From NCBI RefSeq assembly GCF_032362555.1, contig NC_083505.1, positions 10,345,501-10,409,500 of the forward strand: a stretch of 64,000 bases of DNA, given 5' to 3'. The notes beneath the pieces are model-generated. The model did no database searches. It had not been told where the DNA came from and saw only the letters and a program-made list of their open reading frames with translations. A program made the position numbers and the translations under genes. The DNA is from Amyelois transitella (Eukaryota; Arthropoda; Insecta; Lepidoptera; Pyralidae). Within the stretch, counting starts at the first letter, position 1; each line of letters begins with the position of its first letter. Of the stretch, positions 51,701 through 63,572 are shown in pieces.

Positions 51701-53525
51701 TTTGAACTCTTGTCATAAAGTATAAGTTAGTGCAAGTTTGGCTATAAGCATTATCAAATAAACAAATGCACATTTTAACATTACAAACGCTGTAACCTTT
51801 GGTAGACTATTCGACGACAAATGTGTTTACAGAAATCATCGATCAATAGCCATCAACGTACTACGAACCTGCGGCTATACAGCCACATATATACTCGTGC
51901 CTCTAGTTCAACCACACCCTACATACACACTACATATAATATACAAATGCAATGATATAAATTGAAAGACGTATGTAATGTATGTCATTGACATGAAATG
52001 ACTTGAGTTGTGACGTTGCGTTACGTTTTAACTTAAAAAAACTTCCCTCTATAAGCCAAAAAAAATATTGGTCAAGTGCGTATCGAACCAAGCGCATTTT
52101 AGGGTTTCGTAGTTTATTTATTGTGAGAGTAGTAATAAAGTTTGTTAATTAAGCTATTTAGAAGAAGAGAAACAAAAATCTACATAACTCGAATCACTCA
52201 GACAATGGCGTCGTACCACGTATACAAAGGTTATATTAGGATACCTTGATTAGGGTATGGACAAAGACCACGTGAACAATTTTCATTTATCTTTCAGGTT
52301 TTTGATTACTATAAATATATTAATGAATTAACAAAAAAATCCTTCACTTCTCTGACTTTAGAACTTTTCCAATTAATAAATGATTAGAGATACATACATA
52401 TGTATGTTTGTATGTGTGTGATTAACCTTTCGCACAGAAAACACTTATCCCGATTAAAACTTTTGGTGCGTGCAGCCGTGCAGGCATTCACAGAGGCTGG
52501 TGTTCTGTTGATTTTAAAAGCCCCATTTAAACACGACGTACCAATATTTACTTGAACATTTAAATTTTAAATGTATGGAAACAATATATAAAGGCTTCTT
52601 TAATCCCAAAATTTTATTTGAGTGAAATAAGTTTTATGTTTATTTTCCTTACGGTTTGTTTTTGCAAATCATCGTGAAATATACTCGTTTCATTTGTCCA
52701 AAATTATGAAGGGATTGATCTATAGTAGATATTATATTATGGAGCAGTGCCTTGCAGTACCTTTTTAACATTTTAAGTAAACTTTATGGCTGAATAAGTA
52801 CTTACCTACCGTACCTACGTACAGAAACATAGATTACTTATACATATATAGTAGGAAGACAACATAAATTCCAAGCAAGCTGATAATATTTCTACACCTT
52901 TGAATCCAAATACTTTTGCTATTTTTCAAACAGCAAAATTCAAGCGAAGAAAAATTGCAGTTAGGTACTCTGAACAGATATGTGGGTGTAGAAAGGTAAC
53001 TTTTTTAATTTAATAGCAATTTATGTACATTAAATAAAGCAGGTATTCGCGTAACATCGTTATGTCTAACGTTTCTGTGACCCCGTTATGAATTATGAAC
53101 TTACGTCTAAAAATATGTATGAAAGTATTATCTGTAAAAACAACCTAATTTTGATAATAATAAGGTTCAGTTTAGTTATATTTTGTGTATAAAGCATGAT
53201 AAGAGTACGTACGGTGATGACACGGAAATGATTAACCGGTCGGTGGAACAATTCTGTATTTTTTACATCTCAGTGTAGTGTATGAATCAACAACAGCTGA
53301 TAACGTGCCGACATTTTATTGAAGAATTTGTTTCCCACATAACACGTGTCACTTTGTAAGTTAAGTTTTCCGATTTTTTAATACAACATAAACCCAAAGA
53401 CCACTAAAAGTCAGAAAGGTGTGGAAAGAACCACATCATTCCCGGCCAACCACGACAAGCTGAACATTGTATGGTACTTTAACCCACCAAAGTCACACGG
53501 CGCGATAACTCCAACTTCCTTTTTT
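51701..53525. other. AT-rich intergenic region
   Basis: Nothing supported on either strand. Confidence 0.5.
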
Positions 53526-53655
53526 TAAGCGATGTGCTGTCCACTTTTTTAATCTCAATACTATCATTAAGTCATACAGCTAAATGAGGCCTTTGACTCT
53601 TTTCGAGTCTTTTGCTGGCTCTGATAGGTACGTGATTATATGTAGGTACGATCGC
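53526..53655 (+). repeat. SINE-like family A, 3' half
   Basis: aatctcaatactatcattaa, gtcatacagctaaatgaggc, tcttttcgagtctt and gctggctctg, then gtgattatatgtaggt. Confidence 0.7.
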
Positions 53656-54528
53656 GTTCATATCTGCAGTCATAGTTTTAAAATTCTTACGGGTTAAAAT
53701 AGCGTGCACTGTGGTTCCACTAGATACACACACACATGCATATTTAAAAAGAATAAATATTCCATCAAATGAATACGGTCTTTAATACTAATGATTACTA
53801 AGTAAAACAGTTTATTATTCTATGACATATAACATAACAAAACAGAAAGAGACGGTAATCAACGATAGCCGAACTGGGCCCGATAATTGTCGATCGAGAT
53901 ATCGTCGTCTCTCATTATTTGCATAAGATTTGCCTATAGAGGGAAGCCTGCGACTGCCAGACTTATGTCATTTCAATAAGGTTGAAAGTTTGTATGCACA
54001 CGACCCCAACATAGGTAGTGGTTCCTTTAAAAGTTATTGGGTAGCAATTTTATTACTTCGTGTGAGCAAGTGAGATCTAAGATATTATTAGAAAATATTT
54101 CTTGCTCACACTCGCTTGTTCTAGTTACTAGCGTTACTTGGATTCCGAAGTTAATCGAGTATTTTTTTGTCTATTAAAAAAAAAATAGTTTTTTAATGTT
54201 TCAAGGTGCCATTTGAACTAGGTAACTGACTGACTAACTAACTAACTGATATCTAAGAATTATAATACCCGTGTCTTCAAACACGGAAATCACCAAGAAA
54301 TATTAAACAAGAGGGAGCAAAATAAAACATTCAATAATTAAATTAGTAAATTTTATTGAAACAGTTTACCTATAGTTTTGTTTACATATTGATATTGATG
54401 ATTATATAAAGCTATACATACAGCATATTACACTAATTGTATCATCTACTTATCTCCTGTTATTAAGGTTACAGCTTAATTATTCGTTTTCATAAAGAAA
54501 AGATATTGAAGCTGTCCTTAAATACTAT

Positions 54529-55135
54529 CTAAGTAATTAGTAGTTTTAATATAAACTGGCAGAACCTTTCACGCACTATATAGACTCGATACACAGGGCA
54601 GTTGTCTTGCACAAATGATATTGTTGGCATATCATCAATCGAATAAATACACCACACAGTTGGCAACATGGTTTCTTCCAGCACTTGCACATAATGAGCA
54701 GCTGTAGCGCGTCCTGCTATCCACACCTGTTCCCCAGGTCCAGCAGCACTCATCCAGCCCCACTTATTTACAGATATGCGTCCAGGCTCCATATTTGGCA
54801 CAATATTTATTTCTTCATACCAAGTTGCATTTCTTCGCCATAAATGAAGCTTACCGTGTTGCGATGACGTAAACGAACTTTTCGTCCGCAAATATCGCTT
54901 TTTTCCAGTCAAAATCCAAATACTGCCGAGAAAATTCTAAACGTTTTTGCTTATTTATTTCGGATAAATACGGTTTTCTTGCTGGCTGTCTGTGGTGTAG
55001 TCCCTCGCGGTGCAAACTCGACGAACAGTAACCACTGATGTGTCGAACTGTTCCGCAAATGTTCAGGTCGGTATGACGCCATTATTTTCGTACTGTTCCA
55101 CCATGGATCTCCACTGTGTGGCGTGTCGCTGTGTT
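54529..55135 (-). pseudogene. Broken Tc1/mariner-type transposase fragment
   Basis: Read on the minus strand, 54912-54529 keeps a 127-codon open frame with Tc1-type DDE transposase features: SFTSSQHGKLHLWRR, a KWGWMSAAGPGEQVWIAGR-like block, AAHYVQVLEETMLPTVW and FVQDNCPV (the second catalytic Asp region). Upstream on the same strand (about 55010-54885), in another frame, are GLHHRQPARKPYLSE and FDWKKAIFADEK (the first catalytic Asp). The two frames meet at DEK|SF by a single extra base near 54887. A second frame change near 55010 separates the helix-turn-helix remnants. The C-terminal part with the last catalytic acid is missing after about 54545, where the sequence degenerates. No clean terminal inverted repeats were found. 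It is a dead, truncated copy with no function inferred. Confidence 0.88.
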
Positions 55136-57399
55136 GATAAGCGGACGACGGCCGCTGCGCGGCGACTTTTTACACTACCCTCTTCTTGATGGCGCGTTAC
55201 CCTACCCAACGCTCCACCGCTTGTTGTTTATTGTGTTATTTGTGTGAATGTGTGAGTGATAGCGGTGACTGCAAGCTATAAAGTTTTGCGAACTATGACT
55301 GCAATTATGAACGCGACCGTACATATGTGTACTGTGATCTGATCAGAGGATAGATTACCCTGATAACCCTAGGTAGTGTGCTCCCAAGCTAGGCTTAGAT
55401 TGAAGTACCTAAAACTAGGCTGTTGCTTTTCGCAGCCGATATTCCAGTCTAGAAATTAACAAAAACGAATAACCTAATCAATCCAAAACCCGGGTAATGA
55501 TAAGTACCTTCCATCCCGGGTACTACTATACCTGGCAGGTACCTATAAATAAATTCACCGAAAATCCTTGACTTGAGTCAACATTAATGAATAATTTTAT
55601 GTATTATATAAAGGTATTTTTGGAAGTGTAACTTATCTCTGAATTTCCGCTCTATCATTTATGAATATATATGTGTATAACTCTACGGAGAGCCTGAGAC
55701 CGTGCTTACTGAACCACAAGCTGGACTCTATATCTATCATAATTTGATATTTCTAAGATGCGACTCTACAATACTAAATAAATCAAACAGACGAGACAAA
55801 CTCTATCAACAATAACTCTATATTGATTTTATACCTGTATATAAAAGGTTGTACCTATTGATAATACCAAAACCAATTAGATGCCAATTTACCTTTTTCC
55901 TGTTGAATAATAAATGAAAAATATAAAAAGGAAAAGACCATGGAAACCAGAGAGAAAACTTTTATCCCATTTCTCCATTATGTAGAGGCTGAATCCAGCG
56001 ACCAATCCGCCGACTCACTCCCATTGGCTGTAGAAATCCAGCGTCTAGTCAACAGATCTCACATTGTACATAAAAATCGAACAACTTGTTGATTGACCAC
56101 TCAGTTAACTCCCGTATATAATATTTTTTGTTATGTTGTTGTCGCAATCTCCAAGTTCTTAGCTATATTATACTTACAACTTTTTTGTACGGAATATATT
56201 ATACATACTTAAATATTCTTTCCCCCTCTCTCTATCTCTCTCCTTCTCTCATCACCGATTGCATTCTTAGCTGATGGTTAGGTAATGTCATTTTAAGAAA
56301 CAAAAATTTGAGCTGAAAATTTGTATGACTTAGGAATAAAGATAACCTACGTCTCAGAAAAAGTTTAGTTTAAGTTTTTAATGCCTATAGTTACCAAAGT
56401 AAACCTTATAAAGCCAAACAATTTAAGACTAACAACCATTTTTTCTTGTGGATTTTGTATAGGCGACTAAAGACCTGCGCGAAGGAACCAGAAATACTGT
56501 GCGTTATCGCTGAAATTATAAATCTAATTGAAACAGTGTTCATTGCTGAAGCAGTAAGGTACATTCTCGATTGAAATTCCTATTGCTGGATCGAGTACAC
56601 TTGCACTCGCATAGTACGTACTTACCTAACCACTATGATACATAACCCGGCCAGATAAAATATGTATTTTCATAGTAATATAAACTTTAATGATTTTAGA
56701 AGAAAATCAAATAAGATTTTTTTATAACAATAGGTATCATATTCATATCATACAATTAATCTTATTATCTTTGTTGTTACAGTCTTAAAGTTTTGATATA
56801 AACAATTATTCTAACTGAGGTACCTACATATCTAGAAATTACATAAATACATTTTTTTAACTCAGGTTTCCTAAGACCACAAGTCGATAACAAAATTACT
56901 ATGCTTTACTAGCTTCTTACGACAGAAATAGGTGAGGTGATTCTATTCTCTTTTGCTGAAAACCACATACGAAGAAATCGGTAACATTTCACGACGAGAG
57001 GCGAAGAATATCATTCATGGAAGTCGTTCGGATGATTTTTATTCATATAAAAATGCAAGATGCAATTAGTAAACAAAACAATTTTATAACTAAGTTTCAG
57101 AGTAACTACATAACACGCAAACTCTTATACAACAGGGGTATCCTACGTATTCCAAGGTTAAAATACCGGGAAGCAATTGCAGCCCTAAGGGTGATGAACA
57201 CAGCGGGCTCCAGGCAGCTAGCAGTGCGGTACGAAAATTTAATCTACCCCTGTCTGCCACCCGCCTCCTACCACCCTGCCCGACACTCATATACCTACGT
57301 GCTATGTACTAGCGAATAATTTATTCATATAACCCAGGCACTGATGATAAATATCGCTACATGTCTTTTTGTGAACATTATTAACAATTACTTGTCATC
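55136..57399. other. Intergenic region between the Tc1 relic and CSRNP
   Basis: A pyrimidine-rich ctctctctatctctc stretch lies at 56220-56250 and an inverted cccgggta/tacccggg-like pair at about 55490-55520. The 100-codon frame at 57017-57319 is overlapped by an opposed frame and has no known domain. Confidence 0.45.
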
Positions 57400-57472
57400 A
57401 TCACTGAATCTCGATTCAATTATTAAGCCTTTCAGCACTACAAGTGTTGTGACTACCCCGTAAGGGAAGGGA
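57400..57472 (+). repeat. Family A fragment
   Basis: gaatctcgattcaattatta and gactaccccgtaaggga match, with an internal deletion. Confidence 0.5.
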
Positions 57473-57864
57473 AAAAAAAAGGGAAAGGTGTATGTGAACG
57501 ATTACTACGAGCTGCGAATGACCAATTAATAATAAGAATCAGTACGATGTTTGTCCTAGAAGGGCCGGCGACGGTGTAGCATACCGTTAGAAATGAGATA
57601 AAAAGTCATGAGGACAGAAAAAAAAGGTATACTTTGGGCCGCGCTTTAGATTCAATAATAAATCTTGGGCTTTCTTTGAATAACCGGTTTGTACTGAGTA
57701 ACGTTAGTAGGATGGTTATGATGATCCAAGTATGCCGTGAGTTATAGAGCTGCATTGAATTGCCAGTGTAATCATATGATTAAATTGATTTCGTTTAAGT
57801 AGATAACTTACCTGAAAATGATTTTGATATTGAACGATAGAATATCTTATCGCTATATGTAAAC

Positions 57865-58012
57865 TAGCTTTTACCCACAGCTTCGCCCGTGCGAATTTAG
57901 CGCCACTTACACACGCATATTTAGCGCTACCTACAAAACACGGCAACTATAGTTTTTACCGCGTTGGAAAAAAGCCTATGTCCTTTTCCAGACTCTTTTA
58001 TATAAACGCAAT
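57865..58012 (+). repeat. Family B-like element fragment
   Basis: actagcttttacccacagct and tcgcccgtgcg head; cctatgtccttttccagact also occurs in the copy at 27330. Confidence 0.65.
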
Positions 58013-58030
58013 ATTTCAAGATTATTACAA

Positions 58031-58297
58031 ACACACATAAATACATATAATCACGTCTATATCACTTGCGGGGTAAACAGACCCAACAGTCTTGAAAAGA
58101 CTGATAGGCAACGTTCAGCTATTTGGCTTAAAGAAAGAATTGAGATTCAAATAGTGATATAGGTTGCTAGCCCATCGCCTAAAAGAAGAATCCCAAGTTT
58201 AAAAACCTATCCCTTAGTCGCCTATTACGACATCCATGGGAAAGAGATGGAGTGGTCCTATTCTTTTTTTCTATTGGTGCCGGGAACCACACGGCAC
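58031..58297 (-). repeat. Nearly complete SINE-like family A element
   Basis: Full order from aatcacgtctatatcac through cttgaaaagactgataggca, ttgctagcccatcgcctaaa and atgggaaagagatggagtgg to ggtgccgggaaccacacggc and ac. It is 90% or more alike by eye to the copy at 19203 and sets the unit length at about 265 bp. Confidence 0.88.
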
Positions 58298-59269
58298 TAT
58301 TACGGCAAAATCTTCTAAGACGACCCACTTACATTCCATGTGCCCATCTGCGTTCTAAAATGAGCAAAAAATAAAACTTTTTACCTTTGAGCTTTTTGCC
58401 ATATCCTACGTAAATTACGAGGGGGAGCGAGACGGCGCTAAAGCAGCAGTATAGCTCGCTCGCCCTCCACGAAAGCCTCCTGAAAATATCTATTGATTAT
58501 CGTATACATGTTGGTTGGTAGTCTGCCACCTCGCCCTGTATTATGCCGGTTGCTGTGGAGTGCCAATTTATTTGAAGATCGTCGTGTTAGAAGAGCCACT
58601 ACTCCCCTGTAGTGACTGCAAGCCGACCCCGCCCACTACCAAGCATTGCAAAACAAATATTACCAGTACTTTATGAATACGCGTCGCAATGTAAAAATAG
58701 TTGGGCCAGGACAAGTAGGTACCTTGCGTATTGAGAACGAATGGGTATTTTTATACGCTGAAAGATATGTTTATCTACTTTAAGAAAATGTGGGAGTCTC
58801 GAATAACTATATTTAAACCGGAAATTACTAAATTGTTGGACGATTATCTCCAACTCTATTCTTCGGTCAGTGGCCTTATTTAGTTTTGATTTAGATACGC
58901 AAGGCAATACCGATACTATGTGTAATGAGACATAATATAGATAAAACAGTATCAGAACTATGTATAGAACTGTGGGCTGTGACGTCGTCATACAGTTTAT
59001 GTTGATCGAGACCAGCCGATTTGGCCCAAGAGCTAAAGGCTGTGGAGCGATGTTGCCTGCTGCAAATTTCCTGAACTTAGGGGTGAAATAACGCAAGTTT
59101 TGTGATATGATACGTAAATTACGAAACTCTGTGATCCATATAAGTCTGAATAATACTTATTTAGTACTTATTACTCCGCCCGCGTAAAATGTATATTTTT
59201 GTAATTCTGTTATGTATCTACAATAAAGTATTTACTTAATAAACGAAAATTTCCCTTCGTTCCCTTTAA

Positions 59270-59405
59270 TTCCCTTGGAAATTTTGGTATACCCTCTAAG
59301 TTAAACCCTAGACTATAAGAAACCTCCATACCCAATTTCAAGTCTCAAGACCAAGCGCAGCGGTTTGGGCTGTGCGTTGTCTGTCAGACAGTCAATCACT
59401 AAGTA
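59270..59405 (+). repeat. Dispersed repeat fragment (probable non-LTR scrap)
   Basis: ccatacccaatttcaagtct and agcggtttgggctgtgcgtt, then ctgtcagacagtca, are word patterns common in lepidopteran repeats. Confidence 0.45.
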
Positions 59406-59619
59406 ACGGAAAATTTTTATATGTATAATAAGTTAGTTTTCTACTACTGGCTAAATACCTAACAGACTGAACTAGACGAGTATAGAAGTTTTCTATAAGA
59501 ATGATAGTGACTGGCAAAACAGAAAATATTTTTTTAAATATAAATGCAGTGCCATTTCAATAAAAATAATTTATAAAAGACGGGAATTCTGTTACCAGGC
59601 TGTGGTATTATTACATTCG

Positions 59620-59851
59620 CAAGAAAAGGAACGCGCTTGCGCGAATGCGGTGGGTGAGCGCGGAGAGGGGGAGCAAGGACGGGGCAGGGCGGTCGGGGGG
59701 AGGGCAACGTCACGTCGAACAACGCAGGCAAACCTGACTAAATTCAGTAGACCCTGCTCGGCATTCTAAAGTAACACATTTGATGACTATTACATTTAGT
59801 CAGATTAAAACTTGCCTGCGTCGCTCGAGTCGTCCAACGCGATTACTCGAG
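59620..59851 (+). promoter_or_regulatory. Axud1: Probable CSRNP/Axud1 promoter and non-coding first exon
   Basis: A strongly GC/G-rich segment (59630-59715) with inverted cgcgcTTgcgcg, a G-quadruplex-type motif and aacgtcacgtcg (CRE-like half-sites) lies upstream of a good splice donor CTCGAG|GTGAGA at 59852. A spliced leader is required because the coding exon starts behind an acceptor at 61073. The start site is not resolved; a TCAGA initiator-like motif occurs at about 59800. Other donor-like sites at 60300 and 60390 (tag|gtaggt) are alternatives. Confidence 0.5.
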
Positions 59852-61073
59852 GTGAGAACTGCGAGATTCGTGTAGTAAAAGTGGCCTCTCAGAGCGAGTG
59901 TATTTATGTTAAATAATTACAAATATTGTGACCAACTTACAAAGTGACACTAAAGGAAATTACTGTTTTATCCATAAATAAATATAATGAAAAGGACATA
60001 AAGAATGACGCTGTCAAAATAAAGAGGAAAATAAATAAATAGGGCTAAAATACAACGGCATATTTAGGCCTGTCGTGCAAAAATGAACCTTTAATTGTGT
60101 GCAGTAAAAGTGACATTGTTTTATATATTTTGGGTTTGATGACCGAATTGTGGAATATTGAAATTATGATTATATTTCAATGTGTCTGATGATGAGAGCG
60201 CAAAAGTTGGTGTTCACCTGCTAATTCATTATGGACTGGAGAATTCGAAGAGAAGTTTGTAGTCAGCGGTGAAGACGTCGAGGCCACGGCCTTTTTGAAT
60301 AGGTAGGTACCGGTTTTTGACTATCATTTTGTTTGATTTACAATGCTGGCGCTCGGGCGGTGCAGGTGCCTTGCACTCCTTCATGTAGGTAGGTCTCACT
60401 GCCCAACCCATATAATGATGCATTTAAAATTGTTCGTTGAGATGTGGCTATAAACATTTATCAGGTTCCAACATGTCATTATCAATGCTATGAATCGCAT
60501 ATAACAGCTGTTCGTTACAAAGATTACTATTGGTGGGTTTCTACATGCATTATAATTGTGTCGTTTTATACTGACGGTTAATAAAACAAAAGGAGCAGGT
60601 TCTTATTCAGGCTTTTAATAGATATGTCATTATCAAATATGTCGATTGATTGTTTTGGTGAAAGTTCAAGTTAAGAAAAGATTTGCATGTAAAGACTGAT
60701 GAATGTGGATGGAAGGAAAATGTAGTCTCTCTTTATCTCTCCGTAAAAGATGAGTATGGAATGTGATTACAGTGCAAAACCTTTAGCTGATAGGTAAAGA
60801 TCACCTTAGTCATAACTAATAAACTATAGGTTTTTGCTTTGTCACATACTATTTAATTATTACTAGACTTGAGTTAAAGAAGACCTATCTGACCAACTAA
60901 AGTAAGATGGATTTTGGGGATTATGAATAAATCATGAGATCATTTTATAAAATATTAAGGTAAAACTGATCATGTGAAATATTATCAACTTTGACCATAA
61001 TGAGATGAGATAATATTAAAATAATTTGTTAATATTAAAATAATTGGTAACCTTATTTAATTTATCATTACAG
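59852..61073 (+). other. Axud1: Probable 5' UTR intron of CSRNP/Axud1
   Basis: Starts at the GTGAGA donor and ends at the ttatcattacag acceptor. It holds a family C fragment and no coding signal; the 64-codon minus frame at 60229-60423 is unrecognised. Confidence 0.45.
60695..60772 (+). repeat. Family C repeat fragment
   Basis: tgatgaatgtggatggaagg, aatgtagtctctctttatct and ctccgtaaaagatgag parallel the copy at 22912. Confidence 0.55.
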
Positions 61074-61079
61074 ATAAAC

Positions 61080-63326
61080 ATGGAAGGCCCGAGTAATGAA
61101 TTGTCTGAGCGCATTCCAGAACTAGAACCAAATTGCAATAATGAAAATATTCCAGAAGCAGAAGAAGTGAAAAATGAACAAGAAACATTTTCTGTGAAAG
61201 AAGAAAAAGTTAGTGATAGTGACACTAATAGTGATGATCTAAATTCTAACGATGAACAAAGCAATGTAAATAGCAATAGCAACTCTCAGTTTTATGAGAG
61301 CAGTGATAGTAAACTAGATTATGCTGTTAAGATGGACGATAGTGATACTTTAAGTGATATAGAAGATATTAAAACAGATACTGCATCTGCGGATAGTGAA
61401 GACTCAGCACTAGGCAGTTTACCTCCGGATGGAAATCCAAACGATAGAGAAGAGGATGCTCAGGATCGGTTGGATGGCAGTGACTCAGGTCTTGGATCGG
61501 AAACAAATGATGATTCCAAATTACCTAGTTTCAATCTTGCTCTACCATGTGCAAGTACTAGTGAAGATAGCTCTTCTTACAGTATAGATCAGAATAAAGA
61601 AAGCCTAAATGAGATTAATTTAGATAACAATCCAGAATGTAGTAGCAAAGAATGTACGAACTCCGAACTTAAGAAACCCATTAGAAGTAGTCTTAAAAGA
61701 AAAAGAGAAGATGATAGTGCTGAAGAACCACAAGTTAAGAGAAAAAAGGGAAGTATAAAATTTGATAATGTAACTGTCTACTATTTTCCCCGAGCCCAAG
61801 GTTTTTCTTGCGTTCCATCTCAAGGTGGCTCTACTTTAGGAATGGAATGGGTACATACACATTCTCAGAATTTCACGCTATCAGAACATGCTTTAGAACA
61901 GAGAAGACTTCACAGACAGATTTTACAACAGCTTAAAAGTGAACGGCACTCCATCCAAGGAACGTCTCTTTCGTCAAGTGAAGATAGTGATTCTGAAGAA
62001 GAAGCTAGCGATATATCTGAATCAGAGCTAGATTTGGATAGCTACTACTTTTTACAACCTATTCCTACTCGACAGAGGAGAGCGCTTTTACGAGGGGCAG
62101 GGGTTCGTAAAATAGAAGCTTATGAGAAAGATGAATGTAGAGATATTAGAACTTCTCGAGAATTCTGCGGATGTGCCTGCAAAGGAGTATGCAATCCTGA
62201 CAATTGCTCTTGTAGTTTGGGCGGTATAAAATGTCAAGTTGATAGATTAAACTTTCCTTGTGGATGCACAAGAGATGGATGTGGGAATACAACTGGACGA
62301 ATAGAATTCAATCCTGTAAGAGTACGAACCCATTTCATTCATACGCTTATGAGAATTGGTCTTGAAAAGCAAAAAGAAGAAAGTGAAGCAGCTGCTAAAA
62401 AGCAATGGGCTGAATCGCAAAATGCTAGTACCAGTTCTTGCGGGGCAAATAATTCATATGAAAGGGAGCGTTGTATGAGTCATGAGGATGGAATGTTGCG
62501 AGATGTTAATCTCACGCCAAGAGTGGAAGTCGAATCCTGCGTTAATTCAGGGAGTTTTAATAATGTTCATTGTGATATGAATAATATAGCACCACGGGGT
62601 AACATGCAGGAAAATGTTGCGTATGGTTATTCTAATGATAATTTAAACCATAGGAATGTACATGATAATAATGTAATGCACTATGACAACGGCAACAATC
62701 ATCACGGCCACGGTGTTCCTTACACGTCTAGCATGCTACAAGGGAAAGGACCACCCTATTCTAACACGATGGGCTTTAACACTTTATCAAACAATATGCA
62801 AAGATATCCCTGTGAAATGAATTACTCGTATGATCAACACACAGATAATCACCATTTCAAGGGGTCACAAAGTTATTCCGCTTCAAGTTTTGAGGAATTC
62901 GCTCACAATTCTCAAATGTCTATGTTCAGTCATTACGGCCATATGTATGTTCCGGATTATTTACACAAACCGAACTCGAGCGGGAACGAGCATAACTCAC
63001 TACAACAATATCACACGATGCCGCAGAATCACTACGAATCCTACAAGAATCCTGAATGTGTGACTGCGGAAAACAAAGACGCTCAATATACTACGCTGAT
63101 GACATTGCCATATCAAAATAGCAATAAGTTACAAACAGTGGAAAACGATCAGAACTGGTTCAGTCACAACACGTTGCTGAACCTGGACCATTCCGACCAT
63201 GCGACGCAGGACGCCACTGAGCTGCCGGCTCAGCCCGCCGCCCCGGCAGAGCCCACGACCTCGGAACCTACCGAAAACTTCGGGGAGCTAATTAAAAAAA
63301 CTATGGTAGAGTCTGTTACTGTGTAG
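61080..63326 (+). CDS. Axud1: Cysteine/serine-rich nuclear protein (CSRNP / Axud1)
   Basis: Single coding exon, 748 aa. CSRNP proteins are nuclear, signal-induced transcription regulators (the fly Axud1 is linked to JNK signalling, growth and apoptosis). Seen: a long acidic Ser/Asp/Glu/Asn-rich N-terminus (1-195); basic, NLS-like KRKRE and KRKKG motifs (about 205-223); the family signature IKFDNVTVYYFPRAQGF then SVPSQGGSTLGM-like CVPSQGGSTLGM (about 225-255); a second acidic Ser patch (about 300-320); a Cys-rich block with 11 Cys (about 352-400, CGCACKGVCNPDNCSCS... PCGCTRDGCGN) running into GRIEFNPVRVRTHFIHTLMR; a His/Asn/Tyr-rich low-complexity region (about 480-680); a conserved-looking C-terminus ENFGELIKKTMVESV. 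I chose the ATG at 61080, not the in-frame ATG at 61044, because a splice acceptor (ttatcattacag) ends at 61073, so the earlier 12 codons are intronic. Length and domain order are normal for the family. Confidence 0.95.
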   Translation: MEGPSNELSERIPELEPNCNNENIPEAEEVKNEQETFSVKEEKVSDSDTNSDDLNSNDEQSNVNSNSNSQFYESSDSKLDYAVKMDDSDTLSDIEDIKTDTASADSEDSALGSLPPDGNPNDREEDAQDRLDGSDSGLGSETNDDSKLPSFNLALPCASTSEDSSSYSIDQNKESLNEINLDNNPECSSKECTNSELKKPIRSSLKRKREDDSAEEPQVKRKKGSIKFDNVTVYYFPRAQGFSCVPSQGGSTLGMEWVHTHSQNFTLSEHALEQRRLHRQILQQLKSERHSIQGTSLSSSEDSDSEEEASDISESELDLDSYYFLQPIPTRQRRALLRGAGVRKIEAYEKDECRDIRTSREFCGCACKGVCNPDNCSCSLGGIKCQVDRLNFPCGCTRDGCGNTTGRIEFNPVRVRTHFIHTLMRIGLEKQKEESEAAAKKQWAESQNASTSSCGANNSYERERCMSHEDGMLRDVNLTPRVEVESCVNSGSFNNVHCDMNNIAPRGNMQENVAYGYSNDNLNHRNVHDNNVMHYDNGNNHHGHGVPYTSSMLQGKGPPYSNTMGFNTLSNNMQRYPCEMNYSYDQHTDNHHFKGSQSYSASSFEEFAHNSQMSMFSHYGHMYVPDYLHKPNSSGNEHNSLQQYHTMPQNHYESYKNPECVTAENKDAQYTTLMTLPYQNSNKLQTVENDQNWFSHNTLLNLDHSDHATQDATELPAQPAAPAEPTTSEPTENFGELIKKTMVESVTV

Positions 63327-63566
63327 ATGAATTACTTGTTGTCTTTTAATTGTAATATTGAATTATCATGTTATTAAATTTTTAATTATAACAATAGGGA
63401 ATTCGATGCATCAGTTTATTGCAACCCCAAATTCCCAAATTCATCAATTATTTGTAATGACATGTAGGTATTTTGTGTAATAGTCACATCGATTATCATC
63501 CAAAATCATTACCCTATCTAAAACATTTACTACAAAATCAACTGATTCTATGTTGTAATATGAGGA

Positions 63567-63572
63567 AATAAA
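63567..63572 (+). terminator. Axud1: Likely CSRNP/Axud1 polyadenylation signal
   Basis: AATAAA 241 bases after the stop codon, in AT-rich sequence without coding signal. Confidence 0.5.

Noticed and set aside
57017..57319. 100-codon + strand frame with a Pro-rich end
   Set aside because: An opposed frame overlaps it and nothing in it matches a known family; no splice context.
58671..59096. 141-codon minus-strand frame
   Set aside because: No family resemblance; upstream of CSRNP, with composition consistent with chance and no start or splice signals.
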